NCBI GenBank assembly: GCA_036378155.1
Contig: DASUXA010000098.1
Span: 1 to 24,759, forward strand
DNA from: DASUXA01 sp036378155
Lineage (GTDB): Bacteria > Actinomycetota > Actinomycetes > Mycobacteriales > Micromonosporaceae
Direction: 5' to 3'
DNA length: 24,759 bases
How positions within the stretch are numbered: position 1 is the stretch's first letter; each line of letters begins with the position of its first letter. Position numbers and translations under genes: made by a program. Under the pieces are notes generated by a model, which was not told the DNA's origin, did no database searches, and was given only the letters and a program-made list of their open reading frames with translations. Positions 14,090 to 20,366 of this stretch are shown in pieces.

Positions 14090-15688
14090 CTACGCTCCCG
14101 ACGCCTGGGTGGCGGGACTCGCCTGCGGGGTGGGGCTGGGCAGCACCGGCGCGGCGCGACCGCCGCCCCCGGTGGAGTCGCTCGCCGCTTCCTCGTGGTA
14201 CTCCTGCTCGACGTTGACCGCCCACAGGTCGTGGCTCGCGCCCAGGATGTTCTCCACGGCGAGCATCGCGGTCAGCATCGAATGGTCCTGGTTGTTGTAC
14301 TTGTGCATGCCGTTGCGCCCCACCGGGTACGCGTTCGGCGTCGCGGATTCCAGCCAGCGCCGCATGACATCGACGCGCTCCTGGTAGCCGGGGTCGTACA
14401 CCGGGTACGCCTTCGGTACCCGCACCACGTACCCGGCCTCCACCCGAGACGTGTCGACCAGTCCGAGGGTCGCCAACTCGTCCCGCGCGATCTTGACCAG
14501 TTCCTCGTCGGGGCGGCTCCACATGTCGTCGCCCTCGTTGACGAAATACTCCAGCCCCAGGCAGGTGTAGCCGTCCTTGACCAGGTACGGCGACCAGGAG
14601 CCGAAGTTCTGGATGCGACCGACCCGCACGCCCGGCGTGTGCACGTAGATCCAGTTGTCCGGGAACGCCTTCTCGACCGGGATGACCAGGGCGACGGTGA
14701 GGAAGTCGCGGTACGACAGGCGCTTGGCGGCGTCCGCGACGTGCTCCGGCGGGTCCATCGCGAGGACGAGTTCGGTGAGCGGCATGGACGACACGAGCCG
14801 CTCGCACTCGATCAACTCGTGGCGGCCGTCGCGCAGCACCGTGACACCGGTGACGCCGTGCTCGTCGCGGTGCACCTCGACCACCGGGGTGTGCAGGTGC
14901 ACCTCTCCCCCGGCCTGCTCCACCAGTTCCCGCGCCCGCTGCCACATCATGCCGGGGCCCAGTTTCGGGTACTCGAACTCGTCGATCAACGTGGTGATCT
15001 GGTTCTTGCCCTTCGCCGGACGTACCGCGTTGATGATGGCGCTGGCCAGCGACAGGTTCTTGATCCGCTGCGCCGCCCAGTCCGCCTGGATCGACGTCGC
15101 CGGTACGCCCCACACCTTCTCGGTGTAGGTCTTGAAGAAGATGCGGTACAGCCGCTCGCCGAAGCGCGCCGACACCCAGCCTTCGAAGGTGCTCTGGTCC
15201 TTCGGCGGGCGCACCTTCGCCTTGGCGTACGACAGCATGCACCGGCTCGCCTCGACGATGCCCAGGTTCCCCAGCGCGTTCATCGGCTTGAGCGGGTAGT
15301 CGAACAGCTTGCCCCGGTACAGGATGCGGCTCAGCCGCGGCCGGCGCAGGAACTCCCCGTCGGGCAGGATCTCGTGCCACAGCTTGCTGACCGCGTCCAC
15401 CTTCGTGAAGAAGCGGTGACCGCCGAGGTCGAAGCGGAAACCGTCGCGCTCGACGGTGCGGCTGATGCCGCCGACCTCACCACTGGCTTCCAGCACGACC
15501 GGGCGCCGTCCGGCGCGGGTCAGCATCAGCGCCGCCGTCAGTCCGGCCGGACCGGCGCCGATCACCACCACTGGGCGCTCGCCGGCGCCGTTCCGCCGCC
15601 GGCCGTTCGGCACGCCGTGCTTGCCGACGGGGTCCATCCGTCCATCGTCGACCTGGTGCGACGACCGGCCCGTCTGTGAAACCGTCAT
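14090..15688 (-). CDS. FAD/NAD(P)-binding oxidoreductase (amine-oxidase / UDP-galactopyranose-mutase-like)
   Basis: The 532-aa protein carries the dinucleotide-binding VVVIGAGPAGLTAAL motif at 40-54 and VVLEASGEVGGISRT at 64-78, then the distinctive FDLGGHRFFTK at 86-96, as in UDP-galactopyranose mutase and protoporphyrinogen-oxidase-like flavoproteins. Later motifs such as GRIQNFGSWSPYLV and NWIYVHTPGVRVG also fit this group, whose actinobacterial members are annotated only as NAD(P)/FAD-dependent oxidoreductases. The N-terminal 35 residues and the C-terminal 28 (Gly-, Pro-, Ser- and Thr-rich) are low complexity. ATG 15688 has AGGGG upstream. It lies between two GT-C mannosyltransferase genes, so a sugar-nucleotide or lipid-linked-sugar substrate is a reasonable inference, not shown. 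Confidence 0.85.
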   Translation of the reverse strand: MTVSQTGRSSHQVDDGRMDPVGKHGVPNGRRRNGAGERPVVVIGAGPAGLTAALMLTRAGRRPVVLEASGEVGGISRTVERDGFRFDLGGHRFFTKVDAVSKLWHEILPDGEFLRRPRLSRILYRGKLFDYPLKPMNALGNLGIVEASRCMLSYAKAKVRPPKDQSTFEGWVSARFGERLYRIFFKTYTEKVWGVPATSIQADWAAQRIKNLSLASAIINAVRPAKGKNQITTLIDEFEYPKLGPGMMWQRARELVEQAGGEVHLHTPVVEVHRDEHGVTGVTVLRDGRHELIECERLVSSMPLTELVLAMDPPEHVADAAKRLSYRDFLTVALVIPVEKAFPDNWIYVHTPGVRVGRIQNFGSWSPYLVKDGYTCLGLEYFVNEGDDMWSRPDEELVKIARDELATLGLVDTSRVEAGYVVRVPKAYPVYDPGYQERVDVMRRWLESATPNAYPVGRNGMHKYNNQDHSMLTAMLAVENILGASHDLWAVNVEQEYHEEAASDSTGGGGRAAPVLPSPTPQASPATQASGA

Positions 15689-15714
15689 GTACAGCCCCTG
15701 TCTCTGCGGATCGA

Positions 15715-17058
15715 TCACGGCACGTAGTGCCGGGTGAACGTGATGAACGCCAGGTAGGTGAAGCCGACCAGGCACGCGCCGAGGGTCGCCGTCCAGGCCC
15801 GTGGCGCTCGCGTGACCAGCGCCGCCGCTACCAGCAACGGGAACAGACCCGACAGGTACCGGGGCAGCGAGTGCAGCCCCGACGCCGTCATCGCCGTCGC
15901 GACCCCGGCCGCGGCCCACACCGTCCACGCCGCCGGCAACCGACGCGCGCAGACCACCAGCAGCGCGACGGCGGCGACGGCCAGGCTGAGCGCCAACGGC
16001 CACGGCGGGCCGAGACGGTCCGTCCGTACCAGGTAGGGCAGCGCGTTGACGACGAGTCCTCCGCGCAGTCCCTGTGATGTCTGTGTTGTGTACGGCAGCA
16101 ACGGATCGCCGTGCACCGCCGCCGACCGGGCGAGGTACAGCCCGACTCCGAGTACCGGCGACGCCGTGGCGACCAACGGCAGACCGATGCGCGCCAGCCG
16201 ACGGGCCGGTCGACCCGGTCGACCCTCCGGTCGGTCCGGTTCGTCCCGTCGACCCTCCGGCCGGTCCGGTCGACGCGCCCGGATCAGCCGACCGCCCAGC
16301 GGTCGACCCAGCCAGCCCGGTCCGCTGGACGCGACCAGCGTCACCGCCGCGGGGAGCACGAGCAGTACCCCGGTCGGCCGGACCAGTCCGCTGGCCAGGC
16401 CGACGGGTATGACGTTAATCCACCGACCGTCGCGCAAGGCCCAGAAAAACAACACCGCGAGAAGTCCGGCGAGGGCCTCGGTGTACCCGAGGACGAGCAC
16501 GTTCGCGCCCGGTACCAGTTGAGCCAGCCACGCCGCGCGGCGCGCGACGCCCTCGTCGCCGGTGACCTTGCGGGTCAGCGTGAACAGCGCCGCGCCGTAC
16601 CCGAGCGCGGCGAGCCAGCACACCGCGAGCAGTACCACCCCGGCGGGCAGTCCGGTGACCGTGGCCAGCACGCGGGTGAGCAGCGGCAGCAGCGGGAAGA
16701 ACCGTACCGCCTCCGGACCGAACGAGTGGTAGCCGTGCGCGGCCAGCGCCTGGTACCAGCCGGAGTCCCAGACGAACAGCCCGAGGGAGGTCGGCGCGTC
16801 GCCGGTGTGCGGCAGCCGCCCGTCGTTGAGCCGCCACACTGCCGCCAGCGCGGCGAGCACGATCGCGTGCGCCAGCAGCCAGGCGGGCAACGCGGCGCGC
16901 ACCGGGTACCAGGTGGCGCGGGCGAACCCGGCGAGCCGGGCGAAACGCTGGTCGCGGGCAGCGCCGACGGGCCGTCCCGCGACGGTCGTATCGGCCGCGT
17001 TCCGGTCCTCCAGGGTCGTCGCGTCGCCCGCGACAGCGCCACGATCCTGGTCCGCCAC
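15715..17058 (-). CDS. PIG-V-like polyprenol-phosphate mannosyltransferase (GT-C)
   Basis: The 447-aa protein matches the PIG-V (GPI mannosyltransferase II) superfamily of GT-C enzymes: WDSGWYQALAAHGYHSFG at 97-114, then VRFFPLLPLLTRVL at 118-131 and about ten membrane helices. Actinobacterial members probably transfer mannose from polyprenyl-phosphate-mannose at the outer membrane face. The N-terminal 55 residues are polar. A cytoplasmic loop near 255-285 contains a Pro/Arg/Glu decapeptide repeat from a 30-bp tandem DNA repeat (16218-16277). The GTG at 17058 is preceded by GAGGAGG with 5-nt spacing; an earlier GTG at 17064 overlaps the ribosome site. It leads the operon with the flavoenzyme and GT39-like gene. 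A sigma-B-like promoter about 200 nt upstream would give it a long leader containing a hairpin. Confidence 0.82.
   Translation of the reverse strand: MADQDRGAVAGDATTLEDRNAADTTVAGRPVGAARDQRFARLAGFARATWYPVRAALPAWLLAHAIVLAALAAVWRLNDGRLPHTGDAPTSLGLFVWDSGWYQALAAHGYHSFGPEAVRFFPLLPLLTRVLATVTGLPAGVVLLAVCWLAALGYGAALFTLTRKVTGDEGVARRAAWLAQLVPGANVLVLGYTEALAGLLAVLFFWALRDGRWINVIPVGLASGLVRPTGVLLVLPAAVTLVASSGPGWLGRPLGGRLIRARRPDRPEGRRDEPDRPEGRPGRPARRLARIGLPLVATASPVLGVGLYLARSAAVHGDPLLPYTTQTSQGLRGGLVVNALPYLVRTDRLGPPWPLALSLAVAAVALLVVCARRLPAAWTVWAAAGVATAMTASGLHSLPRYLSGLFPLLVAAALVTRAPRAWTATLGACLVGFTYLAFITFTRHYVP
16218..16277. repeat. 30-bp tandem duplication inside the PIG-V-like gene
   Basis: Two 30-bp units (16218-16247 and 16248-16277) share their first 13 bases (GTCGACCCTCCGG) exactly and about 24 of 30 overall. 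They encode a repeated PDRPEGR motif on the minus strand in a cytoplasmic loop, in frame, so the protein tolerates length change here. Confidence 0.7.
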
Positions 17059-17134
17059 CCACACCTCCTCGCGTCGCCGTCCTCGGTACCCGAGCCGGAA
17101 GGAGTAAATCGTGCCAAATGCCGACACCGACCTG

Positions 17135-17164
17135 GTTCGGGGCGGGCCTTCGCCCGCCCCGAAC
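17135..17164. promoter_or_regulatory. Hairpin in the predicted 5' leader of the PIG-V operon
   Basis: A perfect 12-bp stem (17135-17146 with 17153-17164), extendable to 13 bp around a CTTC loop, lies 77 nt upstream of the PIG-V-like start codon and inside the transcript expected from the promoter at 17259-17284. Between divergent genes a plain terminator has no obvious client, so an attenuator or leader structure is possible. Confidence 0.45.
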
Positions 17165-17258
17165 TCCCCCCGGACCATTGCTCTACGACCGGCCTACGCT
17201 CTCACGGCAGCGACCCCCGCGTCGATGCCGCCGAGCCTCGCCGCCCGACCTGGCACCC

Positions 17259-17284
17259 CTACCCCGGGACGGGCGGGTCGAAAC
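17259..17284 (-). promoter_or_regulatory. Sigma-B/F-like promoter upstream of the PIG-V operon
   Basis: On the minus strand GTTT (17284-17281), a 16-nt spacer and GGGTAG (17264-17259). Transcription from here would give a leader of about 195 nt before the GTG at 17058, longer than for the other sigma-B-like units in the window, so the link to the gene is less certain. Confidence 0.45.
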
Positions 17285-17383
17285 CTCTGCTCCATCGCGT
17301 CCTCCGTCGCCGTCACCGTGCCCGCCGAGGTGGTCCTGCCCACCGTCCGGCGAGACAAACCGCAATCCGGCGGCGGCTGGCGC

Positions 17384-17397
17384 ACCACGCGCGTGGT
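17384..17397. promoter_or_regulatory. 14-bp perfect palindrome, candidate operator of the toxin-antitoxin operon
   Basis: ACCACGCGCGTGGT is a perfect palindrome abutting a possible -10 (TACGTT, 17397-17402). That -10 is about 7 nt before the toxin GTG at 17409, so the transcript would be leaderless or nearly so. RHH antitoxins bind such palindromes over their own promoters; binding here is inferred. Confidence 0.5.
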
Positions 17398-17408
17398 ACG
17401 TTTGCGGC

Positions 17409-17693
17409 GTGAGGAACCGGTACAGCTTCACAGCCGACGGCCTGCACAACATCGCGGTGTACGCGATCGAGCCGGGCGAGGTCTGGGAAGCGCTGCATTC
17501 CTCACGGCGGCTCACCCGACAACTCGACGACGACGCCAACGCCGTGTTCGGGGTGACGTCGAAAGGCAGGTATGTGGTGGTGTTCGTGGTGCAGTCCCGG
17601 GACACCGACAACGATTGGGACGTGGTCGCGGCGCGCGACCTGTACCCGGACGAGATCGCCGTGTTCGACAGCTACCTGGGAGGCAAGCGATGA
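17409..17693 (+). CDS. BrnT/RelE-like putative toxin of a type II toxin-antitoxin pair
   Basis: The 94-aa protein has the layout of BrnT-like RNase toxins: an N-terminal helix-containing part with EPGEVWEALHSSRR at 21-34, then beta strands FGVTSKGRYVVVFVVQ at 47-62 and WDVVAARDLYPDE at 70-82. Compare the family pattern 'GxTxxGRxLvVvxxx...iixARxxxxxE'. If real, it would be a ribosome-independent or ribosome-associated mRNA endonuclease. The GTG at 17409 has no Shine-Dalgarno sequence, but a -10-like TACGTT ends 6 nt before it, suggesting a leaderless message. The stop overlaps the antitoxin start by ATGA. Toxin-first order with an RHH antitoxin second is the BrnT/BrnA arrangement. The family call is moderate because the sequence is divergent. 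Confidence 0.65.
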   Translation: MRNRYSFTADGLHNIAVYAIEPGEVWEALHSSRRLTRQLDDDANAVFGVTSKGRYVVVFVVQSRDTDNDWDVVAARDLYPDEIAVFDSYLGGKR

Positions 17694-17977
17694 AGGAGAC
17701 GATCGAGCGCGACCTCACCGGTGCCATCGCCACCGGTGGCGAGGCCGGGCTGCCGACCCCCGACAGCGACGTGCCGATGGTCAGCCGCTCGCTGCGCCTG
17801 CCCGTCGACCTGTACCAGCGGGTGTGTGCCGCCGCCGAGGCGCGCGGTGTCGGGGTGACCACACTGATGCGCCAGTTCATCGAGGCGGGACTCGCCGACC
17901 TCGACGACAGCGCGGTGGTACCGCTCGCCGACGTGCGCCGGGTGCTCGCCTCGCTGGCTCGCCCGCACGCGGCCTGA
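17690..17977 (+). CDS. Ribbon-helix-helix antitoxin (BrnA-like)
   Basis: The 95-aa protein has a ribbon-helix-helix segment at about 31-71: the strand VSRSLRLPVDLYQRVCAAAE followed by the turn ARGVGVTTLMRQFIEAGLAD. RHH proteins bind DNA as dimers through the N-terminal strand. The first 28 residues are polar and the C-terminal 20 (VVPLADVRRVLASLARPH) could wrap the toxin, although in many RHH antitoxins the toxin-binding part follows the RHH in the same way. GGAGG lies 6 nt before ATG 17690, inside the toxin gene's end, and the ATGA overlap couples the two. It likely represses the pair through the palindrome at 17384. Confidence 0.75.
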   Translation: MKETIERDLTGAIATGGEAGLPTPDSDVPMVSRSLRLPVDLYQRVCAAAEARGVGVTTLMRQFIEAGLADLDDSAVVPLADVRRVLASLARPHAA

Positions 17978-18028
17978 ACCACGCCACCCGCCCGGCGGGA
18001 CCGGGCCCGACCGGGCAGGATGGACGGT

Positions 18029-19057
18029 ATGGGGCATGACACCGGACACCGGTCGGCGGCGGAGGTGCTGGCCGAGGCGGCCGCCGCGGCGGGGTACGCG
18101 CCGTCGATCCACAACACCCAGCCGTGGCGCTGGCGGGTCCGCGACAACACGCTGGACCTGTACGCCAGCCGGGACCGGCGACTGCCCAACACCGACCCGG
18201 AGGGGCACCTGCTGGTGCTCAGTTGCGGCGCGGCGCTGCACCACGCATTGGTCGCGTTGGCGGCGGAAGGCTGGACCTGCACCGTGGACCGCTGCCCCGA
18301 CCCCGACGACCCGGATCACCTGGCACGCCTGACCCTGGGCGAGCCGACCGAGGTCGATCCGGTCGCGATGCGCCTGTTCCAGACGATGCGGGTACGCCAC
18401 ACCGACCGCCGTCCGCTCAGCGAGGTGCCGGCGGACGCGACGGCGCTGGACGCGGTCGAGGCGGCGGCCACGGTCGACGGGGTACACCTGCACCGACTGG
18501 ACCGTGACGAGGTCATCGAACTCGCGGTGGCTGCCGCGGAGGCGCAGCGCGCCGAGCTGCGCGACCCGGACTGGCGGGCCGAGATGCAGTACTGGGCGGG
18601 CAACCTGCGTGCCGACGGCACCGGACTGCCGGACGCGGTGATCCCGAGCGAGGAGCCGGCGACGACGGTACCGGCACGCGACTTCGGTCGCCGGGGCACG
18701 CTGCCGATCAGCGCCGGGCACGACCGCACGGCGGTGTGGGCGATCCTGTACGGCGACGACGACAGCCCGGCGGGCTGGTTGCGTGCGGGCGAGGCGCTCA
18801 GCTCGGCGTGGCTGGTCGCCACCGAGCACGGCCTGTCGCTGGTGCCGTTGAGCGCCGTGGTCGAGGTCGACGGCACCCGGCAGACGCTGCGACGCATCGT
18901 CGCGCAGATCGGCTTCCCGTACCTCGCGCTGCGGCTGGGCGTGCCCGACCCGGAGCACCACGGGCCGCCGCACACCCCGAGGCTGCCGGTCGACCAGGTG
19001 GTGGAGACCGCCGACGATCGCCCGGTGCGGGACGATCGCCCGGTGCGGGACGCCTGA
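18029..19057 (+). CDS. Acg-family nitroreductase-fold FMN protein
   Basis: The 342-aa protein has the Acg signature APSIHNTQPWRWRV at 24-37, then LLVLSCGAALHHALVALAAE at 61-80 and the VRHTDRRPLSEVP segment near 123-135. It has the size of fused two-half nitroreductase folds such as M. tuberculosis Rv2032 (Acg). Those proteins bind FMN but lack normal nitroreductase activity and may store or sequester flavin in dormancy. ATG 18029 was chosen because AGGATGG at 18017 is well spaced; the in-frame ATG at 18020 would add three residues. The C-terminus has a duplicated DDRPVR from an exact 18-bp tandem repeat. I found no sigma-B-like promoter before it; the 51-nt gap to the antitoxin gene leaves read-through possible. 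Confidence 0.88.
   Translation: MGHDTGHRSAAEVLAEAAAAAGYAPSIHNTQPWRWRVRDNTLDLYASRDRRLPNTDPEGHLLVLSCGAALHHALVALAAEGWTCTVDRCPDPDDPDHLARLTLGEPTEVDPVAMRLFQTMRVRHTDRRPLSEVPADATALDAVEAAATVDGVHLHRLDRDEVIELAVAAAEAQRAELRDPDWRAEMQYWAGNLRADGTGLPDAVIPSEEPATTVPARDFGRRGTLPISAGHDRTAVWAILYGDDDSPAGWLRAGEALSSAWLVATEHGLSLVPLSAVVEVDGTRQTLRRIVAQIGFPYLALRLGVPDPEHHGPPHTPRLPVDQVVETADDRPVRDDRPVRDA
19013..19048. repeat. Exact 18-bp tandem repeat at the 3' end of the Acg-family gene
   Basis: Two identical copies (19013-19030 and 19031-19048) encode DDRPVR-DDRPVR, just before the final DA and the stop. The exactness suggests a recent slippage duplication. Confidence 0.9.
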
Positions 19058-19094
19058 GCCGACCCGGGCGCAGACCGGGCCGGCGGCGGGGTGT

Positions 19095-19119
19095 GTTACG
19101 CGACGGCGCGGGCGGGTAC
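19095..19119 (+). promoter_or_regulatory. Sigma-B/F-like promoter of the 95-aa protein gene
   Basis: GTTA at 19095-19098, 15-nt spacer, GGGTAC at 19114-19119, followed by a start codon at 19153 with GAGGAG. The words and spacing are the same as at 6941-6965. Confidence 0.6.
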
Positions 19120-19152
19120 CTGTACCGGTGAGGTTCCGGCCCGAGGAGCGCG

Positions 19153-19440
19153 ATGGACGACGAGCCGCACGTCACCCTGCGACCGCACGGTCCGCTCGAG
19201 CAGCGGCTGCGTGAGCCGCTGGAGGATCAGTTGACGTCCGCGTTGCAGGCGGCGGTACACCGCGTCCGCGACGCGTACGCCGGCGAGCCGGTGGACGAGG
19301 TGTACCGACGGCTGCTGGACGAGACCAGGGCCGGTCTGCATCCGGACATCGCCGCCGGTTTCCACCCGGATCACGAGGAGCTGCGCCGGGTCGCCGAGGC
19401 GATCACCCGGGAGCACAGGGGTCGTGCCCCCGCCTCGTAA
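19153..19440 (+). CDS. 95-aa helical protein, unknown function
   Basis: I recognise no named family. The protein is charged and helical: EQRLREPLEDQLTSALQAAV at 16-35, then a loop YAGEPVDEVYRRLLDETRAG at about 42-61, and a C-terminal helix DHEELRRVAEAITREHRG. It has no Cys or membrane segment. A GAGGAG ribosome site lies 6 nt before ATG 19153, and the product starts MDDEPHVTLRPHG. It stands alone behind a sigma-B-like promoter in a 95-nt gap after the Acg-family gene, so a stress or stationary-phase role is inferred from regulation only. Confidence 0.75.
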   Translation: MDDEPHVTLRPHGPLEQRLREPLEDQLTSALQAAVHRVRDAYAGEPVDEVYRRLLDETRAGLHPDIAAGFHPDHEELRRVAEAITREHRGRAPAS

Positions 19441-19497
19441 CTGTCCGTGAATCCCCCGCTACGGGTGAGGCTGGGCGTCTCGCGACCGGGGAATCTC

Positions 19498-19515
19498 GTT
19501 GTCAGGGGGTACAAC
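19498..19515. repeat. Inverted repeat GTTGT-N8-ACAAC in the convergent gap
   Basis: The arms are 19498-19502 and 19511-19515 and extend, with one bulge, to CTCG/CGAG outside. The element sits 58 nt after the stop of the 95-aa protein gene and may act as its terminator or as a protein-binding site. Confidence 0.4.
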
Positions 19516-19532
19516 CGAGAAGGGGGAGCCGA

Positions 19533-19613
19533 GACCGCGTCCGTGCCGCGGATGAGCGTCGACCCGGAGACGAGGCCGGGTTGCCGCGCGGGGGCCCCGC
19601 GGCGGACGCGGTC
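19533..19613. terminator. Large imperfect stem-loop between convergent genes
   Basis: Arms 19533-19551 and 19597-19613 are complementary over 17 bp apart from a two-base bulge. The 45-nt loop contains a further GC-rich self-complementary stretch. Located between the 95-aa gene (+) and the universal stress protein gene (-), it is probably a shared terminator, though it is larger than the simple hairpins elsewhere in the window. Confidence 0.45.
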
Positions 19614-19657
19614 CGCTCTGCTCACCTCGGGTCGCGCCGGTTCCGCGTGGTCAGTGG

Positions 19658-20131
19658 TCAGGCGGGTTGCCCCTCGGGTTGGTCCTCGTGTTCGTCCTGG
19701 TCCTCGGGTCGGACGACGACGACCGGGCAACCGGCGTGGTGCGCGCACTGCTGGCTGACCGAGCCGAGCAGGAGTCCCGCGAAGCCGCCGTGCCCACGAC
19801 TGCCGACCACCAGGAGATCCGCGCCGTGCGACCGCTCGGTCAGCACCGCCGCCGGGCCGCCCTGCGCCACGATCTGCTCGACCGGTACCTCCGGGAACTC
19901 GCCCGCGATCTCGTCGACCGCGTCGCTGAGCACCTTGTGGGCGACCGCCTCGAAGTCGTCGCCCACCAGGACGGGCCCCCACTCGTACGCGGCGGGGAAG
20001 TTCCACGCGATGATCGCCTGCACCGTGCCGTGGGTCCGGCTCGCGTACCGCAGAGCCCAACGCAGCGCCGCCTTCGACACGTCGGAGCCGTCCAGACCGA
20101 CCACCACGCGACCGCCCGATGCCTCGCCCAT
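19658..20131 (-). CDS. Universal stress protein (UspA family, ATP-binding type)
   Basis: The 157-aa single-domain protein has the UspA fold: the N-terminal strand RVVVGLDGSDVSKAALRWAL at 8-27 and the complete ATP-binding motif G-2x-G-9x-G-S (Gly110, Gly113, Gly123-Ser124) in VVGSRGHGGFAGLLLGSV, followed by CPVVVVRPED. The C-terminal 14 residues are an acidic Asp/Glu/Gln tail. ATG 20131 was preferred because GGAG lies 5 nt before it; an in-frame ATG at 20143 would add MGVV. USPs of this kind are induced in dormancy and hypoxia in mycobacteria. It is divergent from the GGDEF gene and shares a 235-nt control region with it. Confidence 0.92.
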   Translation of the reverse strand: MGEASGGRVVVGLDGSDVSKAALRWALRYASRTHGTVQAIIAWNFPAAYEWGPVLVGDDFEAVAHKVLSDAVDEIAGEFPEVPVEQIVAQGGPAAVLTERSHGADLLVVGSRGHGGFAGLLLGSVSQQCAHHAGCPVVVVRPEDQDEHEDQPEGQPA

Positions 20132-20204
20132 CACTACTCCCATCCACAGGACCCGTCCCCGATGCCGATCATGGCGCTGGCGTCGATCGGTACGGCAGGG
20201 CCGC

Positions 20205-20234
20205 CGGTCCCGACCGGACCGAGGCGTTAGCCTC
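20205..20234. promoter_or_regulatory. Two adjacent inverted repeats between the usp and GGDEF genes
   Basis: CGGTCC-N5-GGACCG (20205-20221) is followed directly by GAGGC-GTTA-GCCTC (20221-20234). An A/T-rich patch (about 20255-20290) lies next to them. They could be operators for either divergent gene. They do not fit the DosR box spacing. Confidence 0.35.
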
Positions 20235-20366
20235 GCCACACCGCGACAACCGACGCAAAAATGACCAAGGGTAGAGGATTCAATTACTGTTGGTAACGGA
20301 ACTGCGACGGTACCCGGACCGGGCGCTCCTCGCAGCCCTGGTCTCCGAACAAAGGACCGCATCGCG

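Larger units (their letters stand above)
17059..17408. other. 350-nt divergent intergenic region
   Basis: No gene is supported here. It holds, from left to right: the ribosome site of the PIG-V-like gene, an A/T-richer patch at about 17104-17120, a 13-bp hairpin (17135-17164), a minus-strand sigma-B-like promoter (17259-17284), a weaker minus-strand GTTT-N15-GGGCAG word (17336-17360), and a 14-bp palindrome beside the toxin start (17384-17397). An open frame from a GTG at 17111 runs on through the toxin gene out of frame and looks like a GC-rich shadow. Confidence 0.6.

Noticed and set aside
17336..17360. GTTT-N15-GGGCAG on the minus strand as a second promoter of the PIG-V operon.
   Set aside because: The -10 has C for T, it lies 280 nt from the gene, and a better match lies closer.
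17111..17977. A 288-codon frame starting at GTG 17111 with an AAGGAG-like site, ending with the antitoxin.
   Set aside because: It contains the hairpin, the promoter-like words and the whole toxin gene in another frame; only the part from ATG 17690 resembles a protein family. The ribosome-site match is probably chance.
20144..20160. GGGAC-GG-GTCCT on the minus strand upstream of the universal stress protein as a DosR box.
   Set aside because: The half-site gap is 2 nt rather than the 4 expected, and flanking bases do not match.
20269..20274. GGGTAG before the GGDEF gene as a seventh sigma-B-like promoter.
   Set aside because: No GTTT, GTTA or GNNT word lies 14-16 nt upstream.
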